Shown here: positions 30,641-41,589 of the stretch, in pieces | Numbering within the stretch: the stretch's first letter is position 1 | Layout of the letters: every line of letters starts with the position of its first letter | Assembly: GCA_009746045.1 (NCBI GenBank) | Contig: RPFO01002256.1 | Coordinates: forward strand, 1-50,705 | Length of the DNA: 50,705 nt | Direction of reading: 5' to 3' | Origin: Mesostigma viride | Lineage: Eukaryota > Streptophyta > Mesostigmatophyceae > Mesostigmatales > Mesostigmataceae | The notes under the pieces: model-generated | The model's input: the letters and a program-made list of their open reading frames with translations, nothing else | Database searches by the model: none | Told to the model about the DNA's origin: nothing | Program-made: the position numbers and the translations under genes

Positions 30641-31485
30641 CGCCGACCCCCACGTGCGCTCCCAGTGCCGATCAGCCGGGCGACGAGGTGGTGGTGACGC
30701 GCGGCGAGCAGGGCGTACCTCCGTTCCCGAGTCCGAACGGGAACGCGAGCGCGATGACGGTGAGGGCGAGCGCCGACGTGCAGGCCGGTCTGGAGCACGC
30801 CGAGAAGCTGGTTGGCTGCCGCCGCCCCAACCCGTGGACCGCGGGCGAGACCCCTCCCAGAGGGGCGCCCCCAGCCCATCGCCGGCGGTGGCGCCTCGAA
30901 ACGCGTCACAGGACGATGTCCTGCGCCGCCCTCCAAGGAGCCCCCAGAAGGTGGATCCCTTGGAGGAGGACGAGGAAGAGGGCGGGGAGGGTAGTCATCA
31001 GAATCGGAGTCGTCACCCTCGCTCCCATCATCCTGGTCCTCGTCGTCCATCGCCACAATGCGATCCAGGGCCTGCCGTAACGAGTACTGACCCGCGCGCA
31101 TACACTTCTCGCCCCGCAACGCCCCTTCAACGGGAGGTATCGAGGAAAGTAGTTCTCCAGATGCTTCCGCACCTCGGGTGGAATTAGGAGGAGCAACAGC
31201 CGTGGAAATGCCAGACCTGCATCCAGCGTGTTCACGCACGCATGACACAGGCACCCCGCTCATGGGTTTCCCAGTCGATACCGACCACCACGCCGTCGCG
31301 CTCGGCGGTGCGGGTCTCGATCTTGAACCCCACATTTCTCGCACGAACCATCGAAAATCCTCCAGCTTAGCGGGGCCGACCCGCGCCAGAATGGAATCGG
31401 CGCGGAGATCTGACGGCATCTGGTTACGGCGCCGACGACGCCGCTCCACCAAGTCACCCGCCCGACCATAGTCGCGCACGAACAC
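30532..31485 (-). CDS. Post-pol ORF, middle segment, unknown function
   Basis: A 317-residue open frame, Arg/Pro-rich at the C-terminal end and acidic in the middle (DDEDQDDGSEGDDSDSDDY). The N-terminal 130 residues have protein-like composition with WFVREMWGSRSRP. The C-terminal third is antisense-like and may be read in the wrong frame, since the next ORF (29693-30640) begins inside it. Most likely one protein spread over two or three frames by small indels. Confidence 0.35.
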   Translation of the reverse strand: MFVRDYGRAGDLVERRRRRRNQMPSDLRADSILARVGPAKLEDFRWFVREMWGSRSRPAPPSATAWWSVSTGKPMSGVPVSCVREHAGCRSGISTAVAPPNSTRGAEASGELLSSIPPVEGALRGEKCMRAGQYSLRQALDRIVAMDDEDQDDGSEGDDSDSDDYPPRPLPRPPPRDPPSGGSLEGGAGHRPVTRFEAPPPAMGWGRPSGRGLARGPRVGAAAANQLLGVLQTGLHVGARPHRHRARVPVRTRERRYALLAARHHHLVARLIGTGSARGGRRWNWSESLGDRGRIRRELLRLGQNSRPGASPRWWPP

Positions 31486-31968
31486 CGGGGGTTGAATGTC
31501 TCCTCATTCAGCTCCTTCACTAGCTGCAGCGCGCGCGCGTCCGGAGCTTCGGGTCTGGACGACGTCTCGTGCCGGCCACCACCTCCCGAGCCCCCGGCCC
31601 TTAAGCACCCCTCGGACTGCAGGCTCTCCGCGAGCTGTCTGCATCCTGTCATCCTGTTCTGGTAGAGGGGCCTCCGGGTAATCTGTCGTGTCCATGTCCA
31701 CCAGATCTTCCTCACTCGACTCCCCGTCTACTACCCGGATTCCTGCCTCTACGGCCTCCGCGGCGCTGGCGGAAGTCTGGCTCCTGGGAAGCGCCTCCGC
31801 GGCGTCCCCCTGCACGGCCCACACACCACAAGCCAAGGCGTTAGTCGGCGTGTACCTGGTACCCGGCTCACACCTCACTCTCACCCTACACCGTACACCG
31901 TTATACCGCATGTGGCCTATTAATGCAATTGGTGTGTCTTCTTGTACGCTTCCAATAAGCGGGCGCAA
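31260..31968 (-). pseudogene. Post-pol ORF, first segment (two overlapping frames)
   Basis: Directly after the pol stop (31920-31922) two frames (31968-31504 and 31715-31260) share an acidic segment (VDGESSEEDLVDMDTTDY) and then a Gly/Arg-rich and an Asn/Glu-rich part (LVKELNEETFNPRCSCA). Frames switch near 31510-31560. This is probably the N-terminal part of the same post-pol protein. No domain recognised. Confidence 0.35.
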
Positions 31969-34900
31969 CCCGCTAACTCAGTAGAAGTGCGCCAGGAGTC
32001 CTCAGACTCATGCTGCGCGAATCGCCATCGCACACGGTACTGTCGCTGGGTCCCCCGACCTCGTTTGACATCCCGGTGTCCCACGATCGCTGCCACCTCA
32101 TCCTCCTGTTCCCCCGTGTCCGGATTGAACTCCAACGGGGCCGGGGGATTGACCCGACCCTGAATGGTGTTCTGGTGGTACAACTTGAGCTGGTCACGAT
32201 GGAAACGGTTGGACGTGAGGTTCCATGACACTGGGACGTCCACCTGGAACATGACGTCGTCAAACTTGGTGAGAACCTTGTAGGGGCCCAGGAACATGGG
32301 ACGAAGCTTAGTCTTCAGCTCCTTCTCCACCTTGTGTGAGAATCGTCCGATCTGTGGGCCCTCCACCAGGACCCAATCGCCCACCTCAATGGACGGCGCC
32401 CGGTTATCCCGCTTGCCGGCTGTCCTCTCCAGATACCGCTCGGTCGCGGCGCGGTAGCCCTGGACTGCACTGTTATGAGCCTGGTGCATCCGCTGCAGCA
32501 AGCGATCAACCCCCTGGCGTGTGTCCAGCTTGACCTGATCCTCCTCCAGTCCGGGGCTCATAAGCAAGTCGGGAGGCGTGAGAGGGTGCCTGCCAGAGTT
32601 GAGGAAAAAGGGGGTAAATCCGTGGGCGGCCTGGGGGCATTGTTCAGGGAGAACTCCACCAAGCCCAGAAGTTCCTCCCAATTGCTGCCCACCGCGTCGG
32701 TGTAGTGTCGCATGGTCTCCTGCACTGTGCGGTTCAACCGCTCCACCAGATGTGACGACGAACTGTGGTAGGCCGTGCCCAGCGACACCTTGGTGCCCAG
32801 CCGTTCGAAAAACTCCTGCCAGAATTTGGCCGTGAAGAGCTTGTCGCGGTCGGAGATGAACTGTCGGCTGAGCCCGTGGAACCGGAACACGTGCGTCAGG
32901 TATATCTTGGCGCACTCCTCCGCAGTGAGGTCGGCCGGACACGGGGCCAAGTGACACATGCGCGTCAGGCGGTCCACGAACACCAGGACCATGCTGTTGC
33001 CGCTCTTCGCCTTCTTGAACGGGCCGATGAAGTCCATCATGATAGAATCCCAAGGACCCATCGGATCAGGTAACGTCTTGGGGACGGCTTGCGAGCCCGT
33101 GTTCCTGGACTTCATGATCTGGCACGAGGGGCACTGGCGCACATATGTCTCAATATACTCCTTCATCCCTGGCCAGTAGAAATGTTTGCGGGCCCGAGGA
33201 TAAAGACGGTGGCTTCCTTGATGTCCGCCTAGAAGCGAATCGTGGAGCTCGTGAAGCAAGGCGGCCCTACAAAGCTCCGGGACATACAGCCGCCATTCCT
33301 CCGGCTGGACACTCACGAACAGGCGTCCATCCTGGAACTTGCAAGGGTAGGCACCCATCTGCTGGGGATGCGCCCGGATGGCTTCAAGCGCCGCTTCCTC
33401 CGTGACCGTGAAACGACTGATCATCGTCTCCAGGTCCGACGTGACTGTGAACGCGTCCGCGGCCGGGTCTGTCTCCGCACTCGCCTGGTTGACGAATTCG
33501 GAGAAGACTGTGGGCGGGCCGATCGGCTGAAGCTGAAAAATTCCCTGGGGCGGCACCACATGGCTAAGGGGCATGCGCATATGCGATCCCTCCCCCTCCC
33601 CGGGGGCGTCCACGTCCTCGTGGGCACTCGTCTCCTCCAAGAGAGGTGACAAGTCATCGCTGGTGGTGTGTCCCAGATGAAACAGGTGGCGGGCCCGGGG
33701 AGACCGTGGCTCCGCGCCGTAGGCGGTCCCCGGGGCGGCCACTGGTACGCAAGTGGTATGAAGCACATCCATGTCCTCGTAGAACCAATAGTCCGCCCGT
33801 CGCGAAAGGGCGTCTGGCACCACGTTGTCCGCGCCCTTGACGTATTGGATCTTGAATGGCGCAAACTGTGACAAGTACTCCATCCACCGCGCTTGGCGGG
33901 GCGTCAGGTTGGGCTGCACCAGGAGGTGGGTGAGCGGCCGGTGGTCGGTGTGGATCACCAGGCGGTGGGGGTCGAGATCCCCCTGCTCACTAATGGCCAC
34001 CGAAAACTGGGCCCCCAGAAGATGGTGACGCCACGTGTGGCAGCTGTAGACTACTGCCAGAAGCTCCTGCTGATGCACTGGGTAATTCCGCTCCGCCGGA
34101 ATCATTGTGCGTGAGATATACTCGATGGGCTGAAGACCCTTGCCTTGGTCCTGCAGGAGGACACCCCCGATGGCCACCTTGCTGGCGTCCGTAGCCACAA
34201 CGAAAGGAAGGGCCGGGTCCGGCAGGATAAGGACTGGTGCTGTGGTGAGGTGGCGCTTAAGCGCCTCAAAAGCCTGTTGGCACTGCTCAGCCCAAAGGAA
34301 CGGGGTACCCTTCTTGAGAAGAGCGTTGATCGGGGCGGCGATGGTGGCAAACCGCGGATGAACCGTCGGTAGTAAGAGGCCAATCCCAGGAAGCTGCGCA
34401 CCCCTTTCACGTCCGTAGGGACAGGCCATTGCTGGACGGACTCGATCTTCTCAGGGTCGGTCGCGATGCCGTCCGCGGATAAGGTATGGCCCAGAAACGG
34501 CACGCAGCGGCCGGCGCGCACCTTGGCCTTCCGCGCCGAAAGGTGCTCATCCTCCATGATCTGCAGCACGGCGTCCACATCCTCTAGGTGCTCCTCGAAC
34601 GTCTTGGAGTACACCAGGATGTCGTCCAGATACGCCAGCGCGCACGTGCGCTTGTAGGTCCAGGGCGGGCGCGCCCCCTTCTGCGGGTCCGCCAGGTCCT
34701 GGGAGACCTGCGGCAAGTGGGCTGTGCCCATCACCGGACGGAGGATGTCATTCATCAGCATCTGGAAGGACGCCGGCGAATTGCACAGCCCCATTGCCGC
34801 CACCCGAAACTGATAGTGACCGAAGGGCGTAGCGAACGCAGTCTTGTGGCAGTCTTCTGGCGCGATGCGCAGCTGCCAAAACCCGTCCGCACAGTCGATG

Positions 34901-35357
34901 ACGGTGAAACACGTGGCCCCCTGGACACGGTTGAAGATGTCGTCGATCCGCGGTAGGGATACCGGGACTTGACGGTGATGGCGTTCAGCTTCCGGTAATC
35001 CGTCACCAGACGCCACTTGCCTCCTGGCTTGGGAACGAGCAACACGCCCGCTGAGAAGGGGCTGTTGCTGGGTTCAATGAGCCCCGCGTCGAGCAGTGAA
35101 ATGAGGATCTTCTTGAGCTCCACCAGCTCGACTGGGCCCATGCGGTACATGGGAGACACGGTAGGACCGGAACCCTCCTGGAGCTGGACACGGTGCAACA
35201 CCGATCGATTGGGAGGGAACTGGGGGGTGCGGTCCGCAAAAAGGGTAGTGCGCTTCTCCAGGACGGCATTGAACCGCGCCAGCTCATCCGGTGTGAATCC
35301 GACACCAATCTCGGGTGGTCCCACGCGGAATGGGGTCATTTTTGGCGCATTTTGCAA
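31920..35357 (-). pseudogene. Ty3/gypsy (chromovirus-like) pol, 5'-truncated and frameshifted
   Basis: In order on the minus strand: the pre-RT segment and fingers with LLVPKPGGKWRLVTDYRKLN; the reverse-transcriptase catalytic motif YLDDILVY; RNase H with VATDASKVAIGGVLLQ and HTDHRPLTH; an HHCC zinc-binding domain (HELHDSLLGGHQGSHRLY, then CPSC); the integrase core with Asp in MMDFIGPF, Asp in ISDRDKLF and Glu in LVERLNRTV; and a C-terminal chromodomain-like segment (RQYRVRWRFAQHESEDSW). Chromodomain at this position marks the chromovirus branch of Metaviridae (family knowledge). Frame breaks occur near 34950, 34345 and 32635, each explicable by one base. Gag and protease are missing upstream, where the sequence ends near 35340. 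Confidence 0.9.
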
Positions 35358-35452
35358 GAAAAAAACGCTAGTTTCAATCGTCCGATATCTTTTTTTCGCG
35401 CGAATTTGGCGTCCGATCGCGTATTTTCGAGCTAATTTGGTGTCATAATGCT
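35341..35452. other. Junction between truncated pol and repeat X
   Basis: About 110 bases with T-runs and a TTTTTTTCGCGCGAATTTGG stretch reminiscent of the GGCGCC-centred palindrome at 38852. No gene. Confidence 0.4.
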
Positions 35453-35942
35453 TAAGGGGAGGGGATATGCCTAAAGGGCACTTTTCTGGAAACCATACCT
35501 ATGCATGTGCTAAAAATCCAATTATGGTTGGGAACCATAAATATGATAAAAAAAAAATTTTCCAGCCACTTGGGGGTGGTACTAGCCCCCACCATACACC
35601 GGTTACGCGCTAAAAATAGAAAAAGACGCTACTTTAGTCACATTTTTCCTAGGACAATGGGCAAACATATTGGGACCAAATCATATATTCCCGCATAGTT
35701 CCCCCACTTTTGAGAAAGCCTGCCTAATTTTGAGCACAAAATAATGATGTTTAGACACATTGATGGATTTTCCCGCAAAAAGGGTCCTTTTTTAAACAAA
35801 AAAAAATAAAACAAATCATAAACACATGCAATAGTGCCAAATCATATATTCCCAAATACTAGAGAGGGGGGACATGCAGCCCCCAATTTTCAGGTCATTC
35901 TGACAAGCGCAGCCCTATTTGATGGATATTCCTAGATTGCCA
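35453..35942. mobile_element. Repeat X copy 2, uninterrupted
   Basis: From TTAAGGGGAGGGGATATGCC to GATATTCCTAGATTGCCAC, colinear with the split copy at 23691-27600. It serves as the empty-site reference that proves the LINE insertion there. Non-coding. Confidence 0.85.
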
Positions 35943-35971
35943 CGTGGCAGCGCCAGACACTAGGAAAAAGC

Positions 35972-38403
35972 TCATTCATCATCACTAAAGGCCTCCCCAG
36001 GGTCGCAGTCGTGGCAGTACCACTCCCCCTTTGGCACACTTTCGAGGGTGAGACCGGTGCACAGCATGTGGGCCCCCTGCACACAATCGGTGCCACCACA
36101 GATGAGGAAGGGGTTGTGAGTTGTGTGTGTGGGGCCACCGCAGAACATGCACAGTCTAGCATCAACATCCATGTCATCCCCATCCTCATCCCCTGCCCCC
36201 CCTCCTCATAGTGCACCCCCTTGCTGTATGTGCACCGGTCCTGCTTGCCCTCCTTCCAGTGCCTTTTCTTCTTCTCTAACTTCCTTTTCATCTTGCGCCG
36301 CTTCCAGTCATGCTGCCCCTTGAGCTGCTGCTGCCACTCCCTCTTGGTGATGATGGTCCCCAGCTGCGCCTCGACAGCGGGGGTCACTGTCACACCCAGT
36401 TCCTCTGCATCCTCTAGCCACCACTGTTCACCGTGCTGCACGTGCAGTATGCCCACCGCGCATGCACCTGGGTACAGCCCTGCCCCAAACCCGCCCTTCC
36501 CACCGGGGACAGCCCTGATCTGCTGGGAGTGCAGGAACTCATTCCTGTTGCTGCTGGCATCGTGGGTGCAGGCCTCTAGAATCTCCATCGTGGTGTACTT
36601 GGCCCAGACAGCCTTGACCAGCCCCAGCACATCCACCGTCACCCCCTGCGGCGTGCTCGCAGCGACGGGCAGCCACGTGGTCCCACCCCACCCGGGCGTT
36701 GTGTCCCCCACCACAGAGCCACACCACTGCTGCTCAACATGCGGCTGGCTTGGATCCGCTTGCCGCACATAGTTAGGCCACTGCTCACACTCGTCGTGCT
36801 TGTTAAAGTAGTGCAGCAGTGCGTTGCCTAGTGCCCCCTTGAGGTGGACTGCCCCCATGTGCCCGTTGGCATGGATGCACGTGCGGAAGGAATAACACAT
36901 GGAGTTCACTGTGGGGTCATCTAGCACCCCCCTGAGCTTGCCCAGGTGCTCCTTCTTGAGCTTAGTCAGTGCATTGTACAAACACCCCCCCAAGTGATTG
37001 ATGTCTTCCTTCTTCTCGGGGATGAGGCCTGCCTCTGCGAGGAACTCGTCCTCTTTGACCCGTGCAAACCAGGTGGTGTCACCATCGCTAACCACCTCAG
37101 CAGCGTACAAGCGTTGTGCCATTGGCTTTGGCAGCACCTCCTTCTCCCCTCCTGCCCCCTCCTCCCCTGCTGCCCCCTCCTCCCCTGCTGCCCCCTCCTC
37201 CCTGTGCACCACCTGCCCCGTGCTGATGCCTGCAACCGTGGATGCCAGGTCACGCAGCAAGAAGACAGCCCCCTCCCCTTCCATGCTTCTACTGCTGCCT
37301 GTGTGGTTGAGATAGCACACATGGGGCCCGGGCTCCTTGCCTGCCTTGCTGGCCACCTCGCAGACCTGACACCACTTGCCAGAGACATGGTGGCCCACAC
37401 ACAGCCCAGTGCCATCGTGAATTACCGACTGCTGGCCAAAGGGGGATGCAAAACCCCGGTTGGGCCATGACCCATCCAGCGTCAGGCGGCAGCCCTGCCT
37501 CCCCTCCCCATCTACATCAAAGCGCTTGTGCTCCTGCTCCCATGCCCGCACCGTCTCCCTATTCTCCATTAGCTGATCATGCAGGTGCTCCTTGACAATA
37601 GACGTGGCAGCTGCGACATCCTTGCGCCACGTGCTATGCCCAGTGGTGCACCTCAGCCCTAGGAGCGTGGCTAGCCGCACAAGCACGGGCTGGCTGATAC
37701 CAAACAACACCCCAGCCACTGCCATGAGGCTGTTGAGCATGTTGCGATCCACACCCGGCCTCAGGTCAGAATTAGGGGAGAGGATGTCTTTGGTACACCA
37801 CCATGGCCCGCCATCTACCCCCGTGCAGCTGCTATTAGTGCACCAAAGCACTACAGAAGATGGGCTGCCACGATCAGCAGTCGCGTGCAGCTCTGGTTCT
37901 CCTATCTTGACAGTGCACAGCTTGCAAGAGGGGCATGCCATGGCACCAAGAATGGCCTCAAGGTTGTGGGCATCCACCAGCAAACGAGGCATCTCAAACG
38001 GCTGGCCGCGAGCAGGGGCAGGCACAGTTTGATGCGAGGTGTGTACCTTGGCGTGATGGCCTCGCCCGTCCACCTTCTTGGGCGATGGACCATACAACTC
38101 CGGTGCCTTTCTTTTGCGCCCACTGCTCGACGGCGTTACTGGCGCACCACCCTCGCTGCCAGGGGTCGATCCAGTTGCTGGTGTTGCTGGGCTGACGCTT
38201 GTAATTGATGCCTTGCGCGTCTTTTTATTCGACTGTGTGCGCCGCCGACCTGGCCCTTTCTCTTTCGTCGAGCCGCGAGGGCGCCCCCTGCCCCTGCGTT
38301 GCGGCGTTGCTGCTGCCTCAAAATCGGTGCCTAACCACGCAGCGGATGTCTCCTTAAGTCGCCGTGACCGCTGCGACCCTGATCGTTTGCCGGGATTCGG
38401 CAT
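35972..38403 (-). CDS. Mutator-like transposase with C-terminal PHD finger (one frameshift)
   Basis: ATG at 38401-38403 follows an AGGAGAA context. The N-terminus (about 130 residues) is basic, with an AT-hook-like RGRGRPRG motif. A Cys-rich segment with CPSCKLC follows, then the transposase core: LTLDGSWPNRG with a probable first catalytic Asp, KWCQVC, the NHTGSSRSMEGEGA motif, VSDGDTTWFARVKE with a probable second Asp, and a HLGG segment. This order matches the Mutator-like transposase domain family (PF20700 type, from memory). The C-terminus has a Lys-rich stretch and, after a +1 shift at a seven-C tract (36196-36202), a complete C4HC3 PHD finger starting CMFCGGPTH. PHD fingers read histone tails. 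Ends at a stop at 35972. Confidence 0.75.
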
Positions 38404-38447
38404 TTCTCCTTTTTGCGGGCTATACTATACTGCACGAAAAAAACCAG

Positions 38448-38792
38448 TTATCTGTCGGACGTGGGTATGAAGCCCACGTACGCGGAATCTGGAAAACGAG
38501 CGCGAATCATGGTGTAAATTTCTTCGGGCAGCTCTTTGGCACTCCCGTCTGGCTCGCACCACCCAAGTTTCGCAGCAAACCAGCGATATGCTGCGTTTCT
38601 AAACTTATTATTCGAGTCCGTGACCTCCTTGGGAGGGGTGTGTTTTCTGCCGGCCGAGCCGAGAATAATTAGCTGTTCCCGCGACATGATTTGTTCAACA
38701 TCAAAAGTAGCATACCCATTTTCATTTTTCCAAGCTACAATGGCCTGAATAGCCGCGTCTTCTAGAGCCTGATCGTCAATCACCGCCGCCAT
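38448..38792 (-). CDS. Small companion ORF upstream of the transposase, unknown
   Basis: A 114-residue frame starting MAAVIDDQALEDAAIQ and ending YVGFIPTSDR, with stop 45 bases before the transposase ATG on the same strand. It has balanced composition, Trp/aromatic positions (AYRWFAAKLGW) and predicted helices, so it looks like a real folded protein rather than a shadow. A longer in-frame extension reaches 38882 through the GGCGCC palindrome; I prefer the internal ATG. The 45-base gap includes a T-run then CAG, a plausible 3' splice site, so the two ORFs could also be exons of one transcript. Confidence 0.5.
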   Translation of the reverse strand: MAAVIDDQALEDAAIQAIVAWKNENGYATFDVEQIMSREQLIILGSAGRKHTPPKEVTDSNNKFRNAAYRWFAAKLGWCEPDGSAKELPEEIYTMIRARFPDSAYVGFIPTSDR

Positions 38793-38851
38793 CGCACCTT
38801 CGTCTTGCCCAATTTTTCCGTGCACGTGAAATTTTAGGTTCGGTTCCGGCG

Positions 38852-38877
38852 CGAATTTTTTGGCGCCAAAAAATTCG
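38852..38877. repeat. 26-bp perfect palindrome centred on GGCGCC
   Basis: Arms CGAATTTTTTGGC pair perfectly with no loop. Diverged versions of the same A/T-run plus GGCGCG design occur in repeat R copies (14170-14195 and 22438-22470). Confidence 0.9.
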
Positions 38878-38882
38878 GGCAT

Positions 38883-39048
38883 GTCCCGTCCCCTTAATTC
38901 ATGTCAATTTGAGCGTACATTCCACATCGAGAGGCTTGAAAGTTAGTAATTCATGTAAATTTTACGTGGAGAGACTCGACATCATCCTAACCTTTGTATT
39001 AACCATAGGACGAGCATTGCCAGCGCATGTCCAAGTGCTAACTTTCCC
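38883..39048. other. Intergenic
   Basis: Short spacer with no repeat or gene; it contains the 3' flank of the minus-strand gene ending at 39049. Confidence 0.5.
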
Positions 39049-41558
39049 TCACACTTTCGAGGGCCTCTTCCGTAATTTCGCTTCCGCGATCTGCTGTTCC
39101 GTTTTCGAGTTCCTCCTCTTCTTATCGATCTCCTTTGCAGGCGCCCAGACTTCCACATCCTTCCAGCTCTTGCCATCCGTCAGCTTTACCACCTTCATCG
39201 CGTAGTCCAGCGGCATCCACCACAACTTGTTCTTCAACTTCCCTCCCTTCTCCCCCTCAGCGAAAAACTTAAATGCGACGTCCCTCCACTTGGTGTCGTA
39301 TCCAGACACCTGCCCATAAAGCATGACGTCTTCTAGCTTGGCATACATTGGCGTAGCCGTATCCTTGTTCCCTGCTTGCATAATGGCTAAAGTCCACCCA
39401 TCACACCAAAAGGCCTCTGGTGCTCCGAACCCCATTTCCCCGTCCATAAGTCTCATTTCCAACGTGGGCTTGTCATCATCCTCATCGCCCGCCTGACTGT
39501 CTTCCGCCCCCTTAGGCTCCTCCCGTCCGGAAGTGTCAGCATGTACAGCCGCTGGTCCGAAGCCCACCGCCACATTAGCCAAGCGAAGTAACTGCTCCAC
39601 ATCCTCATTACCTGCGAGCAAACCGATCATGCCATCAACGCATGACTAAAATCGAGTTAGTAGAAATCGGACTGCCAACCGTGAAAAATCAAAACACTCT
39701 ACATACCAGAATTCACTCGCAGATTTTTTCTTACCCTTTTTGGCCTTTTCCTTCGACCTCTGCTCGCAGGTAGACCCCGTCTGGGGGTGGGGGGCAGGCT
39801 CCGGGGCGGGTTTGGCGGGCTCGGCAACCTTGGCAGTCTTCGCGGTCTTGGGTAACTTCTTGGAAGCAACGCGCTCCTTTCCCCCGTCCTCCTCCTCTCC
39901 GCCGCCATCCTCCTCCTCCTTCTCCTCCTCATCGTCCGAATCTGAAAGCACAACTGCTTTTCGACGCCGTTTCTGAGGCAGGGCAGGCTTGGGAGGCTTC
40001 CCCACCTTGGCCGATTTCTTGGAAGCAACGTGCTCCGCAGCCTTCCCACCCTTGGCGGATTTCTTGGTAGCAACGTGCTGCTCCTCCTCCTCCTCCTCCT
40101 CCTCCTCCCCCTCCTCCTCCTCAGCATCGTCGTCCTCCTCCTCCTCCTCCTCCTCAGCATCGTCGTCCGAATCAGCCACTGCCACAACTGGCTTACGAAG
40201 CTGCTTCTTCGGTACCTGAGAAATGGCCAGAGTCGGCGGGGGAACCCGAAGCTGCTTCTTCGGTACCTGAGAACTGGGCAGAGGCGCCGGGTGGGCAGAG
40301 TCGCCGGGGGAACCCGAAGCTGCTTCTTCGGAACCTGAAAAACGGGCTGCGACGCGGCAGGCTTGGAAGGCCCACCTCCATCATCCTCAACAAGTGACAC
40401 GACTGCCCGTCGAGTCACTTGAGAAGCGGGCTTCTTCGCCGCAGGCGGATCCGAATCACCTTCAGGCCCCGTCCTCTGTTCGGCCTGCTGCGTTCTGACC
40501 TCGACGGGGGTCTCTCCGCGGTTAGACCCTCCTGCCGGACCTCCATCCCCTCCATCCCCTCCCTCCAACAACTGTTGGTCATCCCTCTCCACCACGGCGG
40601 ACGATCCCCCAGCTTCGTGGGAAGCTTTTCGCTTCTTCGCCCTTCCGAGCCTAGGCCCCCCATCACCTTCCCCCTGTTCAAGCCGCTCCCACAATTCACT
40701 CCCTTTCCCGATCCTTTCCACTATCTCTTGAAACCCCTTAATCTCCGTCTTGGTACCAAACACGATCACCATCGGTTCGAACCTGGAGAAAAAGTCGTGG
40801 GCGCAAGCCTTCAGCACATTATCGTACATCCCGCCCGGTTGGGGAATGGACGAAGCTGTCGGGCAAGGACCGAACGCCCACCACCCTCTCTGAAAGTTAC
40901 TCCACTTATCACCCCAAATGTTCGCCAAGTTCAGCAGGCTCAGGCACGGAAGGGACCTGCCCAAGGGAAAGGGGCGGGCTGAAGCTGAGGCAACCTCGCC
41001 TGCCACCTGCTTGACGAGCGACTTGTCATCATCATCACCGTCTAGTTCCTGACAGCAAAACCAGACCCGGCGACGGCCCCAGTCCACACTCTGCCACTCA
41101 TACTTCACGTCCCATTCCTCCTCCTCCTTCGCCTCCTCCTCCTTCTTCGCCTCCGTCTCCTTCCCCTTCCCCTTCCCCTTCCCCTTCTCCAGCCCCTTCA
41201 CCGGCCCCTTCATCGCCGCCTCCTTCACCCCCCTTCGAGTAATCCAACTTTTGGAGCGTACTTCCTGAACGCTTCCGGAGCCAAAAGTGCCAAACCCACC
41301 GTCTTGTCCTCGCTCTCTTTTAGCAGAATCTCCTGAAAGTCGATCTTGCCACTACTGAGATCCTTTCTCGGAATCCTCAGATGTGCGGCGTGTTTTTTGG
41401 CTTTAAGAAGGTAGGCGATGTTCCTCGTTATGATGACGGCCACATCCCAAAATTGCCGGTATCTGGCCACAATCTCCTGCCTGCCGACCGGCCGAGGGAG
41501 AGGATGGAGATTGAAGACGAGTTCGAAAATATGAGACGCCACAAACTCCTTGCCCTTC
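39049..41558 (-). pseudogene. Unknown minus-strand gene, 3' portion (gene split by the 8.17-kb element)
   Basis: Coding starts in phase at 41558 (KGKEFVASHIFELVFNLHP) and continues through YRQFWDVAVIITRNIAYLLK, a folded-looking segment, a Lys/Glu-rich stretch, NLANIWGDKWSNFQRGWWAF, and then long disordered acidic and Lys-rich repeats including tandem QVPKKQLR units. A strong intron lies at 39734-39612 (GTAAGA...GCAG, phase 1), and the last exon encodes GNEDVEQLLRLANVAVGFGP to a stop at 39049. Frame breaks occur at a six-C tract (41228-41233) and near 40285. Removing the interval between the TIR outer ends joins this in phase with 49732-50425. Function not recognised; the acidic/basic tails suggest a nuclear protein. 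Confidence 0.6.
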
Positions 41559-41589
41559 CCTGCCAGCCGTTAAGAATGTACTCCAGCAC

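Noticed and set aside
30270-31187. 305-residue plus-strand frame
   Set aside because: Antisense to the post-pol region; Arg/Gly/Pro-rich and without domain, and the element's orientation is fixed by LTR and polypurine tract.
39740-40982. Plus-strand Ser-rich and Leu-rich frames
   Set aside because: Antisense of the acidic Glu/Asp and Lys-rich tracts of the minus-strand gene.
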